Below, one piece after another: positions 8,137 to 18,362 of a stretch of DNA of 20,844 nt. This stretch comes from Acholeplasmatales bacterium (GTDB taxonomy: Bacteria; Bacillota_I; Bacilli_A; Acholeplasmatales; Anaeroplasmataceae), in the NCBI GenBank assembly GCA_024690445.1, contig JAILPD010000033.1, positions 1-20,844 of the forward strand. Direction: 5' to 3'. The stretch's first letter is position 1. Every line of letters starts with the position of its first letter. The notes below the pieces were generated by a model that was not told the DNA's origin, made no database searches, and was given only the letters and a program-made list of their open reading frames with translations. The translations under genes were made by a program, and so were the position numbers.

Positions 8137-8971
8137 ATTCATATACTCCATCAAAAACCTTTTTTGCAGGACCTGTCATAGTGATTCTATAATTTTCATC
8201 ACAAACAATTTCTAAAATTCCACCAATTAATTCAACATAAATAATCTCATTAGGATTACAAATACCATTGATTACTGAAGAGGCTACTGTCGCACAAGCA
8301 CCTGTACCACAAGCATATGTCTCACCACTTCCTCTTTCCCAAACTCTCATCTTTAAATGATTCTTATCAATGACTTTAACAAATTCAGTATTAACTCTTT
8401 CTGGGAATAATGGGTTGTTTTCAAAAAAATGACCCTTTCTTTCTAAATCTATACCACTTATATGATCCATATAAATGACAGCGTGAGGATTACCCATTGA
8501 TACCGCTGTGACATTATATTCATTTTTATTTACAACACAACTTTCATTAATCATTTTATGATCTAGTGTAATAGGAATAGCATTGGGTTCAAAGTTTGCA
8601 ATACCCATATCAACACTAACCTTAGCTACTAATCCATTTTCTACTATTAGCTTTAAATGCTTAATACCAGATAATGTTTCAATATCAATTTCTTTTTTGA
8701 GAATCAATTGATTATCATAAAGATATTTACCGATACATCTAATGGCATTACCACACATTTTACCTTCACTACCGTCAGCGTTAAACATACGCATTTTAGC
8801 GTCTGCCACCTGACTTCTTTCAATTAATACAATTCCATCACTACCTACAGAAAAATGTCTTTCTGACATCTCAATAGCTAGCATATTGGGATTTTTTATT
8901 GTTGTATCAAAACAATTTATATAAATATAATCATTGCCACAACCGTGCATTTTAGTGAAATTTATTTTCAT
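8126..8971 (-). CDS. dapF: Diaminopimelate epimerase
   Basis: This 281-residue, cofactor-independent racemase interconverts LL- and meso-diaminopimelate for lysine and peptidoglycan synthesis. The two catalytic cysteines are seen in GKMCGNAIRC (C73) and ETYACGTGACA (C221). The N-terminal KMHGCGNDYIYI and the GNPHAVIY segment (160-167) are also typical, and the length is normal. The ATG at 8971 follows AGGAG at 9 bases; this ribosome site lies within the last codons and stop of pyrG, only 4 bases separating the genes. It acts directly after DapL, whose gene overlaps its 3' end. Confidence 0.96.
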   Translation of the reverse strand: MKINFTKMHGCGNDYIYINCFDTTIKNPNMLAIEMSERHFSVGSDGIVLIERSQVADAKMRMFNADGSEGKMCGNAIRCIGKYLYDNQLILKKEIDIETLSGIKHLKLIVENGLVAKVSVDMGIANFEPNAIPITLDHKMINESCVVNKNEYNVTAVSMGNPHAVIYMDHISGIDLERKGHFFENNPLFPERVNTEFVKVIDKNHLKMRVWERGSGETYACGTGACATVASSVINGICNPNEIIYVELIGGILEIVCDENYRITMTGPAKKVFDGVYEYEN

Positions 8972-8975
8972 ATTA

Positions 8976-10571
8976 TTAATCTCCTAAAGACGCTTTTATA
9001 AACTCCCTAAATAATGGATGTACCTTATTAGGTCTAGATTTAAATTCAGGATGATATTGAACACCAACATAGAATCTCTTATTAGTAATTTCTGCTGCCT
9101 CTACTAATAATCCATCAGGTGATGTACCAGATAGAGTCATTCCGTTATTAGTAAAATCATCACGATATTTATTATTAAATTCATATCTATGACGATGACG
9201 TTCACTAATTAATTCCTCATTATATATTTCATATAATTTACTATTCTTATCGATCTTACATGGATAAGCACCTAATCTTAAAGTACCACCCTTTTTAATA
9301 TCATTTGATTGACCTTCAAGATAATCAATTATCTTATAGCTTGATTTTTCATTAAATTCATTTGAATCAGCATCTTTTTTATTTAAAACATTTCTTGCAA
9401 ATTCAATACACATAATTTGCATACCAAGACATATACCAAAATATGGCACATTGTTTTCTCTTGCGTAATTAGCAGATAATATCATTCCATTGATACCTCT
9501 ACTACCAAAGCCACCTGGAACAATAATACCATTTGTATTCTTAAAAATATCTTTTACATTTGATTCATTGATATTTTCACTATCAATCCAATCAATATTT
9601 ACCTTACAAGATAAGAAATATCCTGCATGATGTAGTGCTTCAACAACTGATAAATAAGCATCGTGAAGTTCTACATATTTCCCAACTAATGAAATGGTTA
9701 CTTCTCTATTAATATTTTTAATTCTATTAACCATTTCTCTCCATTCATCTAATTCAGCCTTCTTATAAGGTATATTTAATTCTCTACATACAATATCAGA
9801 AAAACCTGAATCTTCTAGCATTAATGGAACTTCATATAAATTATCTAATGTGTCATTTTCAATAACACAGTCTTGCTTAACATCACAGAATAAAGAAACC
9901 TTCTTAAAGATATTAGGGTCCTGAATTTTTTCATCTGTTCTTAAAATGATAATATCAGGTGTAATACCCATTCCTCTTAATTCCTTAACTGAATGTTGAA
10001 CTGGCTTTGATTTATGTTCCTTAGACGCATATAGATATGGAACTAAACATACATGGATGAATAAGACATCACCCTTATTTTGTTCACGTCCAATTTGTCT
10101 AATGCTTTCTAGGAAAGGTTGTGATTCAATATCACCTGTTGTACCACCAATTTCAGTTATTACAACATCAGCGTTTGTTTTCTTTCCTACCTTATAAATG
10201 AATTCTTTAATTTCGTTTGTAATATTAGGAATATATTGAACTGTAGATCCTAAATAATCGCCATTTCTTTCTTTTGAAATAACATTAGAAAAGACCTTAC
10301 CAGTTGTTAAATTTGAATATTTATTTAAATTTTCATCGATAAATCTTTCATAATGACCTAAATCTAGGTCTGTTTCAGCTCCATCCTCAGTAACATAAAC
10401 CTCACCATGCTGATATGGTGACATTGTTCCTGGATCAACATTGATATATGGATCTAGCTTTTGAGCCGCAACCTTAAGTCCTCTAGATTTTAATAATCTT
10501 CCTAATGAGGCGGCCGTTATTCCTTTACCAAGGCCTGAAACTACTCCTCCTGTAACAAATATGTATTTCAT
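8976..10571 (-). CDS. pyrG: CTP synthase (glutamine-hydrolysing)
   Basis: This 531-residue enzyme aminates UTP to CTP using ATP and glutamine. The N-terminal synthetase domain (1-265) starts with [13 protein letters not shown] (P-loop) and has [16 protein letters not shown] (37-52) and [14 protein letters not shown] (140-153). The C-terminal class I glutamine amidotransferase domain has PGGFGSRG (352-359), the nucleophile C381 in FGICLGMQ, and the His-Glu pair in YHPEFKSRP. Length is normal. The ATG overlaps the TGA of the ANTAR gene as ATGA, with GAAAGGG as ribosome site, so the two are translationally coupled. Placement in a glutamate synthase/glutamine synthetase operon links its supply to glutamine availability. 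Confidence 0.97.
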   Translation of the reverse strand: MKYIFVTGGVVSGLGKGITAASLGRLLKSRGLKVAAQKLDPYINVDPGTMSPYQHGEVYVTEDGAETDLDLGHYERFIDENLNKYSNLTTGKVFSNVISKERNGDYLGSTVQYIPNITNEIKEFIYKVGKKTNADVVITEIGGTTGDIESQPFLESIRQIGREQNKGDVLFIHVCLVPYLYASKEHKSKPVQHSVKELRGMGITPDIIILRTDEKIQDPNIFKKVSLFCDVKQDCVIENDTLDNLYEVPLMLEDSGFSDIVCRELNIPYKKAELDEWREMVNRIKNINREVTISLVGKYVELHDAYLSVVEALHHAGYFLSCKVNIDWIDSENINESNVKDIFKNTNGIIVPGGFGSRGINGMILSANYARENNVPYFGICLGMQIMCIEFARNVLNKKDADSNEFNEKSSYKIIDYLEGQSNDIKKGGTLRLGAYPCKIDKNSKLYEIYNEELISERHRHRYEFNNKYRDDFTNNGMTLSGTSPDGLLVEAAEITNKRFYVGVQYHPEFKSRPNKVHPLFREFIKASLGD

Positions 10572-11158
10572 TTTGACCCTTTCTTATAATACTCATCAAT
10601 AATTTCATTAGCTATTTTTATCTTACTCTTTCTTAAATCCATAGCTCTCTTTTCTAAATACCTATGAGCTTCATCTTCAGATATATGCTTATGTTCAATT
10701 AATAATAGTTTTGCAGTATTAATTATTTTTATTTCTTCTAACCTAGTTTTTAAATCAGCTTGTTTTGTATTTATTTTTTCTTTTTTTATTAAAGACGAAC
10801 ATAATAATCTTATCGATTGTAACAAAACACTATACATCGTTGGCTTTGTCAACGTTAATATTCCGTATTGATATGTCTTATAATAAATTTCAGATTCAAG
10901 CTCTGGACTGACAAAAAACAAAATACCACTTATATCTCTTATTGCCTCATCAATGGCAAAATCAATTCCAAAATCATCTATAAGCGGAGCATTAATAATT
11001 AATATGTCAAAATCATGCTCTACCACTAATCTTTTGGCCTTTTGAATCGTATCAATTGTACTAACCTCAAACGATTCATGTTCCAATGCATTTTTTATAC
11101 TAGCTGAGAAATTTTTAGATGATGATATTAATAACACTCTAAAAATTCTATCAAGCAT
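10568..11158 (-). CDS. ANTAR-domain RNA-binding regulator with degenerate receiver domain (NasT/NitR-like)
   Basis: The 196-residue protein has a receiver-like domain (about 5-120), a helical linker (about 122-145) and an ANTAR domain (about 138-192, with [20 protein letters not shown] and [18 protein letters not shown]). ANTAR proteins bind RNA hairpins with six-base loops and prevent terminators from forming. The receiver lacks usual phosphorylation residues: the acidic pair after beta-1 is SSS (12-14), and the acceptor position in DILIINAPL is N56. The conserved beta-5 Lys (K105 in TKP) remains. Phosphorylation control is therefore unlikely; ligand or partner control is possible. GGAGG lies 7 bases before the ATG. 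Similar regulators sit beside glnA in clostridia. Its natural candidate targets are the attenuators in front of gltB and glnN. Confidence 0.93.
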   Translation of the reverse strand: MLDRIFRVLLISSSKNFSASIKNALEHESFEVSTIDTIQKAKRLVVEHDFDILIINAPLIDDFGIDFAIDEAIRDISGILFFVSPELESEIYYKTYQYGILTLTKPTMYSVLLQSIRLLCSSLIKKEKINTKQADLKTRLEEIKIINTAKLLLIEHKHISEDEAHRYLEKRAMDLRKSKIKIANEIIDEYYKKGSK

Positions 11159-11171
11159 AATTATTCCTCCA

Positions 11172-12368
11172 CTATTTTAAATAATTATTTAAAATTTCCT
11201 TTGGAATATACTTTTTAACAAATTCAGAATTCAATGCCTCTTTCTTAGCCTCATCTAAGCTTAAAGGTAACTTTTCTAATTTTCCTAATAAAGCATCTGA
11301 AGCTTGATTTAAATCAGAATCAACAGGCTCTCTTAATTTATAATTATTTAATATTCCTTCCATACCAGCATATATTAATAATGTAAACGCAATATATGGA
11401 TTAATTTGTGGATCTGGAGAACGTAATTCTGCTCTAACATAATGATCTTTAGCAGCTGGTATTCTAATAAGCTCACTTCTATTTTCACTACTCCATGAAA
11501 TATATTTAGGAGCCATTAATTTTCCTAATCTATCATATGATTTTTCACTAACATTTAAGAATGCTGTAATTTCTTTAATATGTCTTAATACACCTTCAAT
11601 GGCACCTTCTAAATTTCCGCCTGTTACAGAGAAATTTATATGATATCCATTTCCTGGTTCATTACTAATTGGCTTTGGATCAAATGATGCATATAAACCA
11701 TTTCTTCCGGCTACTGTTTTAACGACAGTTTTAAATGTGATAGCCTCATCAGCAGCTCTTAAAGCATCTGCGTATTTAAAGGCAACCTCGTTTTGACCAG
11801 GGCCTTCCTCATGATGGCTTCTTTCTGGCATAATACCCATCTCTTCTAATGTTAAGCAGATTTCTCTTCTAATATTTTCTCCCTTATCATCAGGTGCTAT
11901 ATCCATATAGCCTGCCTTATCATAAGTAACACCAGTAGATTCGCCTTCTTCATCAGCTTTAAATAAATAGAATTCTATTTCAGAGCCAAAATGGAATTCT
12001 AATCCATTCTTCTTTGCCTCACTAATCGCGTTAATTAATAGCTTTCTTGTATCGCAAACAAAATCTCTTCCATCTGGATATTTAATGTCACAGAACATTC
12101 TAATAACTCTACCCTCTCTAGGTCTCCAAGGAAGAACTGTAATTGTATCTTGGTTAGGGAATAAGAATAAATCTGATTTATAACCACTTTCAAATCCCTT
12201 AATAGCCATTGAATCAATAGAAACACCATACTTAAATGCTCTTTCTAATTCATGTGGCATAATAGATACATTCTTTTGCTTGCCATAAACATCTGTGAAT
12301 GCTAATCTAATAAATTTAACATCCTCTTCTTTTACATAATCTAAAATAGTTTTAAAATCGTACATCAT
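11172..12368 (-). CDS. glnA: Glutamine synthetase type I, short form
   Basis: This 398-residue protein makes glutamine from glutamate, ammonia and ATP. Conserved parts are the beta-grasp N-terminus (VKFIRLAFTDVYGKQKN), GSEIEFYLF (metal Glu), SHHEEGPGQNEVAF, NGYHINFSV (His for ATP), SENRSELIRIP and RAELRSPDPQINPY. It is about 45 residues shorter than the Bacillus enzyme, missing the C-terminal tail, and its DGSSI loop is replaced by DSMAI (D kept). The region of the Bacillus feedback-inhibition Arg (after DGSSIEGF) reads ESGYKSD without an Arg. Two ATGs follow GGAGG; the second (12365) is better spaced, so the start is uncertain by one codon. It lies 20 bases after gltD. A related ligase activity is possible, but the context favours glutamine synthetase. 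Confidence 0.9.
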   Translation of the reverse strand: MMYDFKTILDYVKEEDVKFIRLAFTDVYGKQKNVSIMPHELERAFKYGVSIDSMAIKGFESGYKSDLFLFPNQDTITVLPWRPREGRVIRMFCDIKYPDGRDFVCDTRKLLINAISEAKKNGLEFHFGSEIEFYLFKADEEGESTGVTYDKAGYMDIAPDDKGENIRREICLTLEEMGIMPERSHHEEGPGQNEVAFKYADALRAADEAITFKTVVKTVAGRNGLYASFDPKPISNEPGNGYHINFSVTGGNLEGAIEGVLRHIKEITAFLNVSEKSYDRLGKLMAPKYISWSSENRSELIRIPAAKDHYVRAELRSPDPQINPYIAFTLLIYAGMEGILNNYKLREPVDSDLNQASDALLGKLEKLPLSLDEAKKEALNSEFVKKYIPKEILNNYLK

Positions 12369-12388
12369 TGTACCTCCGTAGCTAAAAA

Positions 12389-13825
12389 TTATTTATTATA
12401 TTTATTTATTATTTGATTTGCACAATCTAATCCATCTTTAATTGCTATTACAACTAATGATTGACCATTTTTCATGTCTCCACAAACAAATGTTCTTTCA
12501 TCATAATTAAAATTATTTAAAATAACTCTATTATTAATAGCCTTTAAACCATAGCTATTTAAATCCTCATTAGTAGTTCCAATAAATCCCATTGCGATAA
12601 TTAAATAATCACAAGGAAGATATTCTTTCGTATTTTCTACATCTACTAATTTCATTCTTCCGCCTTCATTAACAAATTGGACTTTTTTAATATATACACC
12701 TACTATTTTTCCATCTTCCCTAACAACTTCATCAATAGTAGTTTCATATCTTCTAATATCCTTATTCATTAATGTATTAGCTTCTAATACACCATAATCT
12801 GTTTTCTTCTTATTGGGATAATTTGGCCAAGGCAATGTATTTTCAAGTGGTGGTTCTTTTGTAATTTCAAGCTCAACAATTGATTTAGCTTTTTCTCTAG
12901 CAGCTGTACCACAACAGTCATTGGCAGTATCACCACCACCAACAATAATTACATTCTTATCCTTTAAGTTATATTCAAATTCTTTATTATCTAATAAATT
13001 CTTAGTAGTCTTTGTTAAAAAGTCTACTGCATAAATAATGCCCTTAGCATCATTATTCTTTACTTCAAGTGTTCTTGCAAAGGATGTACCACATGCAAAT
13101 ACGACATCGTCATATTTTTCATATAATTCATCCATTTTAATATCTTCACCAATTTTAGTATTAGCAATGAATGTTATTCCTTCTTCTTTTAAAAGATTGA
13201 TTCTTCTTTCTACAATCTTCTTTTCGATTTTCATATTAGGAATACCATACATCAATAGACCACCAAATCTATCGTTCTTTTCATATACAGTTACTGAAAA
13301 TCCATTGTCATTTAATCTTTTAGCGGCAGCTAAGCCTGAAGGACCTGAACCAATAACACATATTTTCTTATTGTTTCTTTTAATATCCTTCTTAGGCTTA
13401 ATCCAACCATTTTCATATGCTTTTTCTATTAGGAATAATTCATTTGCTCTAATAGATACGGATTCATAATTGATACAACAAGAACAACATGCCTCGCAAA
13501 GTGCAGGACATACATTTCCTGTAAATTCAGGGAATGGAGCTGTCTTTTCAAGTCTCTTATATGCCTCTTCAAATAAACCAAGATAAATTAAATGGTTCCA
13601 TTCTGGTATTAAATTTGATAACGGACAACCAACATTTCTGTTATTTACCTTCATTGCTGATTGACAAAATGGCACACCGCAGTTCATGCATCTAGATGCT
13701 TGTTCCTGCTGTGTCTTTAAATCAAATGGAATATGGAAATCACCAAAGTTTTCGATTCTTTTTAAAACATCTAATTCCTTCTTATTTTTTCTTTCATATT
13801 CCATAAATCCAGTAGACTTTCCCAT
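12389..13825 (-). CDS. gltD: Glutamate synthase small subunit
   Basis: This 478-residue flavoprotein passes electrons from NAD(P)H to the large subunit. The N-terminal iron-sulfur region has cysteines C46, C49, C54 and C67 and a second group C106, C110, C113/C114. The FAD-binding Rossmann motif is GSGPSG (159-164), and the NAD(P)H-binding one is GGGDT (296-300). The second cysteine group is unusually Cys-rich (CPALCEACCSCC), where most homologues have CPAPCEGAC. Its ATG shares one base with the gltB stop (TAATG), and GGAGGTGA just before it is a strong ribosome site. Stop-start overlap points to matched synthesis of the two subunits. Confidence 0.96.
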   Translation of the reverse strand: MGKSTGFMEYERKNKKELDVLKRIENFGDFHIPFDLKTQQEQASRCMNCGVPFCQSAMKVNNRNVGCPLSNLIPEWNHLIYLGLFEEAYKRLEKTAPFPEFTGNVCPALCEACCSCCINYESVSIRANELFLIEKAYENGWIKPKKDIKRNNKKICVIGSGPSGLAAAKRLNDNGFSVTVYEKNDRFGGLLMYGIPNMKIEKKIVERRINLLKEEGITFIANTKIGEDIKMDELYEKYDDVVFACGTSFARTLEVKNNDAKGIIYAVDFLTKTTKNLLDNKEFEYNLKDKNVIIVGGGDTANDCCGTAAREKAKSIVELEITKEPPLENTLPWPNYPNKKKTDYGVLEANTLMNKDIRRYETTIDEVVREDGKIVGVYIKKVQFVNEGGRMKLVDVENTKEYLPCDYLIIAMGFIGTTNEDLNSYGLKAINNRVILNNFNYDERTFVCGDMKNGQSLVVIAIKDGLDCANQIINKYNK

Positions 13826-16800
13826 TATTTCACCTCCGTAAATTTATTGAATGCGTATAATTCTTGATCCTCAATACCTAAATTCTTTGCTTCTTCCATA
13901 TAAGAAATGATCTTAGCATAATCATTAGGTAGTACTTTAAAGTAATCTTTAGAATCAAAATTATATAATAAATTTGATACATATTCACTATTTGTATACT
14001 TTATATGATTTGCTAATAATTCCTTAATAGTTGCAATATCCTTTTCATCAAGATCTAAAATTGATACTAGCTCCTTATTAACATTCTTTTTATTCATAGG
14101 ACCATAGATATATGCAACACCACCAGACATACCAGCAGCGAAGTTTCTACCTATTTTCCCTAATAATAAGACAACTCCACCAGTCATGTATTCACAACCA
14201 TGTAAGCCACATCCTAAAGATACAACCTTAGCACCAGAGTTTCTTATTGCAAATCTTTCACCACAAATACCATCTAAATATACTTCTCCTGATGTTGCAC
14301 CATATAAAGCAACATTACCACAAATAATATTTTTCTCAGGAGCGAATGTAGCTTTATTTGAAGATTTAACAATAATCTTTCCTCCACATAAGCCCTTACC
14401 TAAATAATCATTTGCATCACCTGTAACATTTAATGTTACACCATTAGTTAAGAATGCTCCAAATGAATTACCAGCATTACCCTTAGCGTTAATGATAATT
14501 GTGTCAGACTCTAATCCTTTATTCTTATAAACTTTTGTTATTTCATTAGATAGAATTGTTCCTAAAGATCTATTAACATTAGATATTTCAATATCCATTT
14601 GCTTAATATGACCATACTTAATTGATTCTTCACAAAGTGGCAATAACATTCTCGAATCTAATGTGTTATTTAAATCGATCTTCTTATATTCTTTAAAGAT
14701 ATTGTCATTTCTATTAACAACTCTTGCGTTAAATAATAATTTAGATACATCAATCTTATTCTTATATTCATTCTTTAATGATAATAATTCTGTATGACCA
14801 ACCATCTCATCGATAGTTTTAAATCCAAGCTTAGCCATATATTCACGTAATTCTTGAGCAATAAACTTCATGAAATTAATTACATATTCTGGCTTACCCT
14901 TAAAATTCTTTCTTAAATTAGAATCTTGAGTTGCAACACCAACAGGACATGTATTCATGTTACATACTCTCATCATGATACATCCCATTGCAATTAATGG
15001 TCCTGTAGCAAATCCAAATTCTTCAGCACCTAATAATATAGCAACTGCCAAATCCTTACCTGTTAAAAGCTTTCCATCAGTTTCAAGTCTAATTCTATCT
15101 CTTAAACCATTTAATACTAGTGTTTGATGTGTCTCTGATAAACCAATCTCCCAAGGAATACCAGCATTTGCAATTGATGTTCTAGGAGATGCACCTGTAC
15201 CACCATCATAACCTGAAATTAAAATTGTATTAGCACCAGCCTTAACTACACCTGCAGCTATAGTACCAACACCAGATTCAGAAACAAGCTTAACTGAAAT
15301 TCTAGCCTCTCTATTAGCATTCTTTAAATCATAAATTAATTGTGCTAAATCCTCAATTGAATAAATATCATGATGAGGTGGAGGTGATATTAATGATACA
15401 CCGGGAGTTGAATGTCTAGCATTAGCTATCCAAGGGAATACCTTTTGTCCTGGTAATTGACCACCCTCACCTGGCTTAGCACCTTGTGCCATCTTTATTT
15501 GAATTTCAATCGCATTTGTTAAATATTCGATTGTAACACCAAATCTACCTGATGCGACCTGCTTAATTTTAGAGCATCTATCAGTTCCATATCTGCTTCT
15601 TTCTTCTCCACCTTCACCAGTGTTTGACTTACCACCTAATGTATTCATCGCAATAGCCATACACTCATGAGCTTCCTTAGAAATTGAACCATAGCTCATC
15701 GCACCAGTTTTAAATCTCTTAACGATTTCATCAACGCTTTCTACTTCATCAATAGAAATTGACTGAGAACAATCTAAATCTAAAACATCTCTAATATTTA
15801 TTTTTTTCTTACCTAATAAAGATGTAAAATCCTTATATAATTTATAATCACCTGATCTACAAGCTGCTTGTAATGTGAATATAGCAACTGGATCATAAAT
15901 ATGTTCGTGTTGATTCTTTCTAAAGCCATGTAAACCAACTGAATCTAATGTATTATCATTTCTATCTAAAGCCTTTTGATATAGCTTAATTGAATTATTT
16001 TCAATTACATCCATACTAATACCACCAATTGAATTTGGAGTATTAGTAAAGTATTTATCGACTATTTCATCAGATAATCCAATACATTCAAATATTTGAG
16101 CACCATTATAAGATTGAATAGTTGAAATACCCATCTTTGATATAACTTTTGTAATGCTCTTAAGTGAGGCATGTCTATAATTTTCAATGGCCTTCTTAGC
16201 AGCAACTGTAATATATCCTCTTTCTGAATATTCTTCGATAGTTTCATATACTAAATAAGGATAAATAGCATTTACACCAAAGCCAATTAAAGCTGCGAAA
16301 TGATGAATTTCTCTTGGTTCAGCTGCCTCTAATACAATTGAAACATGAGTTCTTTTTGAAACCTTTGTCAAATATTGATGTAATCCTGATGATACTAATA
16401 ATGAAGGTATCTTAATACCGTCACTATTTCTATCAGTTAAGATAATGATTGAAGCACCATTATCAACTTTCTCTTCACATTCCTTAAATATTCTATCTAA
16501 GGCATCTGCCATTTTTTCTTTTTTATAATCATATGTAAATGATACAATATCGACCTTAATTTGATATTTCTTATCAATAAATTTAATCTTATTAAATTCT
16601 TCTTTTGATAATAAAGGATTATCAATTCTAATTCTATTAGCATTAATCTTAGTAGGATTTAATAAGTTACCTTCTCTACCTAAATACATAAGTGAAGACA
16701 TTACGATATCTTCTCTTATTGAATCAATAGGAGGGTTTGTTACTTGAGCAAATCTTTGCTTAAAGAATTGATATAAATTAAATTCCTTTTCCATTAATAC

Positions 16801-18288
16801 CGCTAAGGATACGTCATTACCCATTGAAACAACCTTTTCAGCGTCGTTATTAGCAAGAGGAATGATACCTTCCATTAATTCATCATATGTATAATTTAAT
16901 TCATGTTGAATAAAATGCATATCTTCATTATGCTTTTCTTCTTTATGCTCTGGTAATTTATCTAAATGAACAATACTTTCATTCCATTCCTTATAAGGGA
17001 ATTTCTTTGAATAATTCATTTTAATTTCATCATTAGAAATGATTTTACCTGCATTAGTATCAACTAATAAAATCTTTCCTGGTTCTAGTCTCTTCTTCTC
17101 TAATATATTATTTTCATCAATAGGAAGAGAACCTGTCTCACTAAATAGGATTAAATAATCATCCTTTGTTACATAATATCTTGATGGTCTTAAACCATTT
17201 CTATCTAATGAAGCACCTAGCTTAATACCATCAGTAAATAAGATTGCTGCTGGTCCATCCCAAGGTTCAAGGAATGTTGAATGGAATTCATAGAATGCTT
17301 TTAATTTTTCATCCATTCTCTCATTTTTCATCCATGGCTCTGGAATCATCATCATTATTGTTTCTTCTAGTGTTCTTCCATTTAAATATAAGAACTCTAA
17401 GAAATTATCAAACATAGCTGAATCTGAAGACTCCTTTGGAATTAATGGAATAATCTTCTTTAAATCATCCTTAAATACTTCAGATTCAAATAAGCCTTCA
17501 CGAGATCTTACATTATTGACATTACCTCTAATAGTATTAATTTCACCATTATGACATAAAAATCTATTAGGATGAGCTCTTTCCCAAGAAGGGAATGTGT
17601 TAGTTGAGAATCTTGAATGTACTAATGCAATCGCAGATTCAACCTTTGTATCCTTTAAATCTAAATAAAAATCTCTAACTTGAGTAGAAACAAGCATACC
17701 CTTATAAACTATTGTACGAGAAGATAATGAACAGAAATATAAAGTATTCTTTTGTTTTAAAGATAAACTTTCAATTACTCTTCTTACAACATATAGTTTT
17801 CTTTCAAAAGGAAGACCCTCTTCAATATTATCAGGCTTTTTAACAAATATTTGCACAATATATGGCATAGTCTTAAGTGCAGTTTGTCCAATACCATATG
17901 TATCAATAGGTACTCTTCTATAACCTAATATTTCAAGACCTTCACTTTTAAATTCATCATTAATTAATTCTATTTGAGCTTTTCTTATTTCCTCATTTTT
18001 AGATAGAAATAACTGACCAACACCATATGAACCAAGCTTAGGTAATACAAAATCTAATTTTTCACCTCTAAAGAATTTATCAGGGATTTGGAATAATATA
18101 CCAGCACCATCTCCCGAATTATCTTCGGCACCTGTACCACCTCTATGCTCTAAATGAATTAATATGTTTAAAGCATCTACTATTGTTTTATGTGTTTTAA
18201 TACCCTTTATTTGAGCTATCGCACCAATACCACAGGCATCATGCTCATATGAAGGATCATATAAACCTACTTTTTCTTGTTCATACAT
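13825..18288 (-). CDS. gltB: Glutamate synthase large subunit
   Basis: This 1487-residue enzyme transfers the amide of glutamine to 2-oxoglutarate, giving two glutamates. Domains in order: class II glutamine amidotransferase whose nucleophile is C19 in HDACGIGAI, exposed after removal of a short propeptide; a central linker domain; the FMN-binding synthase domain, with GGKSNTGEGGEERSRYG and GAKPGEGGQLPG; a 3Fe-4S site of C1103, C1109 and C1114 followed by PVGVATQ; and a C-terminal GXGXG beta-helix. Length is typical of bacterial large subunits. The ATG at 18288 has AGAGG 9 bases before it. It is first in a seven-gene operon and is preceded by a leader terminator, so its transcription is probably controlled by attenuation. 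Confidence 0.97.
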   Translation of the reverse strand: MYEQEKVGLYDPSYEHDACGIGAIAQIKGIKTHKTIVDALNILIHLEHRGGTGAEDNSGDGAGILFQIPDKFFRGEKLDFVLPKLGSYGVGQLFLSKNEEIRKAQIELINDEFKSEGLEILGYRRVPIDTYGIGQTALKTMPYIVQIFVKKPDNIEEGLPFERKLYVVRRVIESLSLKQKNTLYFCSLSSRTIVYKGMLVSTQVRDFYLDLKDTKVESAIALVHSRFSTNTFPSWERAHPNRFLCHNGEINTIRGNVNNVRSREGLFESEVFKDDLKKIIPLIPKESSDSAMFDNFLEFLYLNGRTLEETIMMMIPEPWMKNERMDEKLKAFYEFHSTFLEPWDGPAAILFTDGIKLGASLDRNGLRPSRYYVTKDDYLILFSETGSLPIDENNILEKKRLEPGKILLVDTNAGKIISNDEIKMNYSKKFPYKEWNESIVHLDKLPEHKEEKHNEDMHFIQHELNYTYDELMEGIIPLANNDAEKVVSMGNDVSLAVLMEKEFNLYQFFKQRFAQVTNPPIDSIREDIVMSSLMYLGREGNLLNPTKINANRIRIDNPLLSKEEFNKIKFIDKKYQIKVDIVSFTYDYKKEKMADALDRIFKECEEKVDNGASIIILTDRNSDGIKIPSLLVSSGLHQYLTKVSKRTHVSIVLEAAEPREIHHFAALIGFGVNAIYPYLVYETIEEYSERGYITVAAKKAIENYRHASLKSITKVISKMGISTIQSYNGAQIFECIGLSDEIVDKYFTNTPNSIGGISMDVIENNSIKLYQKALDRNDNTLDSVGLHGFRKNQHEHIYDPVAIFTLQAACRSGDYKLYKDFTSLLGKKKINIRDVLDLDCSQSISIDEVESVDEIVKRFKTGAMSYGSISKEAHECMAIAMNTLGGKSNTGEGGEERSRYGTDRCSKIKQVASGRFGVTIEYLTNAIEIQIKMAQGAKPGEGGQLPGQKVFPWIANARHSTPGVSLISPPPHHDIYSIEDLAQLIYDLKNANREARISVKLVSESGVGTIAAGVVKAGANTILISGYDGGTGASPRTSIANAGIPWEIGLSETHQTLVLNGLRDRIRLETDGKLLTGKDLAVAILLGAEEFGFATGPLIAMGCIMMRVCNMNTCPVGVATQDSNLRKNFKGKPEYVINFMKFIAQELREYMAKLGFKTIDEMVGHTELLSLKNEYKNKIDVSKLLFNARVVNRNDNIFKEYKKIDLNNTLDSRMLLPLCEESIKYGHIKQMDIEISNVNRSLGTILSNEITKVYKNKGLESDTIIINAKGNAGNSFGAFLTNGVTLNVTGDANDYLGKGLCGGKIIVKSSNKATFAPEKNIICGNVALYGATSGEVYLDGICGERFAIRNSGAKVVSLGCGLHGCEYMTGGVVLLLGKIGRNFAAGMSGGVAYIYGPMNKKNVNKELVSILDLDEKDIATIKELLANHIKYTNSEYVSNLLYNFDSKDYFKVLPNDYAKIISYMEEAKNLGIEDQELYAFNKFTEVK

Positions 18289-18321
18289 ATTAGAAAACCT
18301 CTTTTCAATAGAATTTTAAAT

Positions 18322-18362
18322 AAAAAAATGGGCATTCATCCCCATAAATGGAATGAACGCCC
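18322..18362 (-). terminator. Leader terminator (attenuator) of the gltB operon
   Basis: Reading leftward, GGGCGTTCATTCC (18362-18350) pairs over 13 bases (two G-U pairs) with GGGATGAATGCCC (18342-18330), followed by ATTTTTTT. It lies between the gltB promoter and the ribosome site, with no promoter after it, so RNA polymerase must pass it to express the operon. Its 5' arm overlaps the alternative hexaloop hairpin at 18351-18371. Confidence 0.88.

Noticed and set aside
10568..10571. Mycoplasma-type code (TGA as Trp)
   Set aside because: TGA ends the ANTAR gene in a normal ATGA overlap with pyrG, and tryptophans in conserved positions use TGG.
13038..13469. 143-residue rightward open frame within gltD
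   Set aside because: It is fully covered by conserved FAD-binding sequence of gltD on the other strand and has no ribosome site of note.
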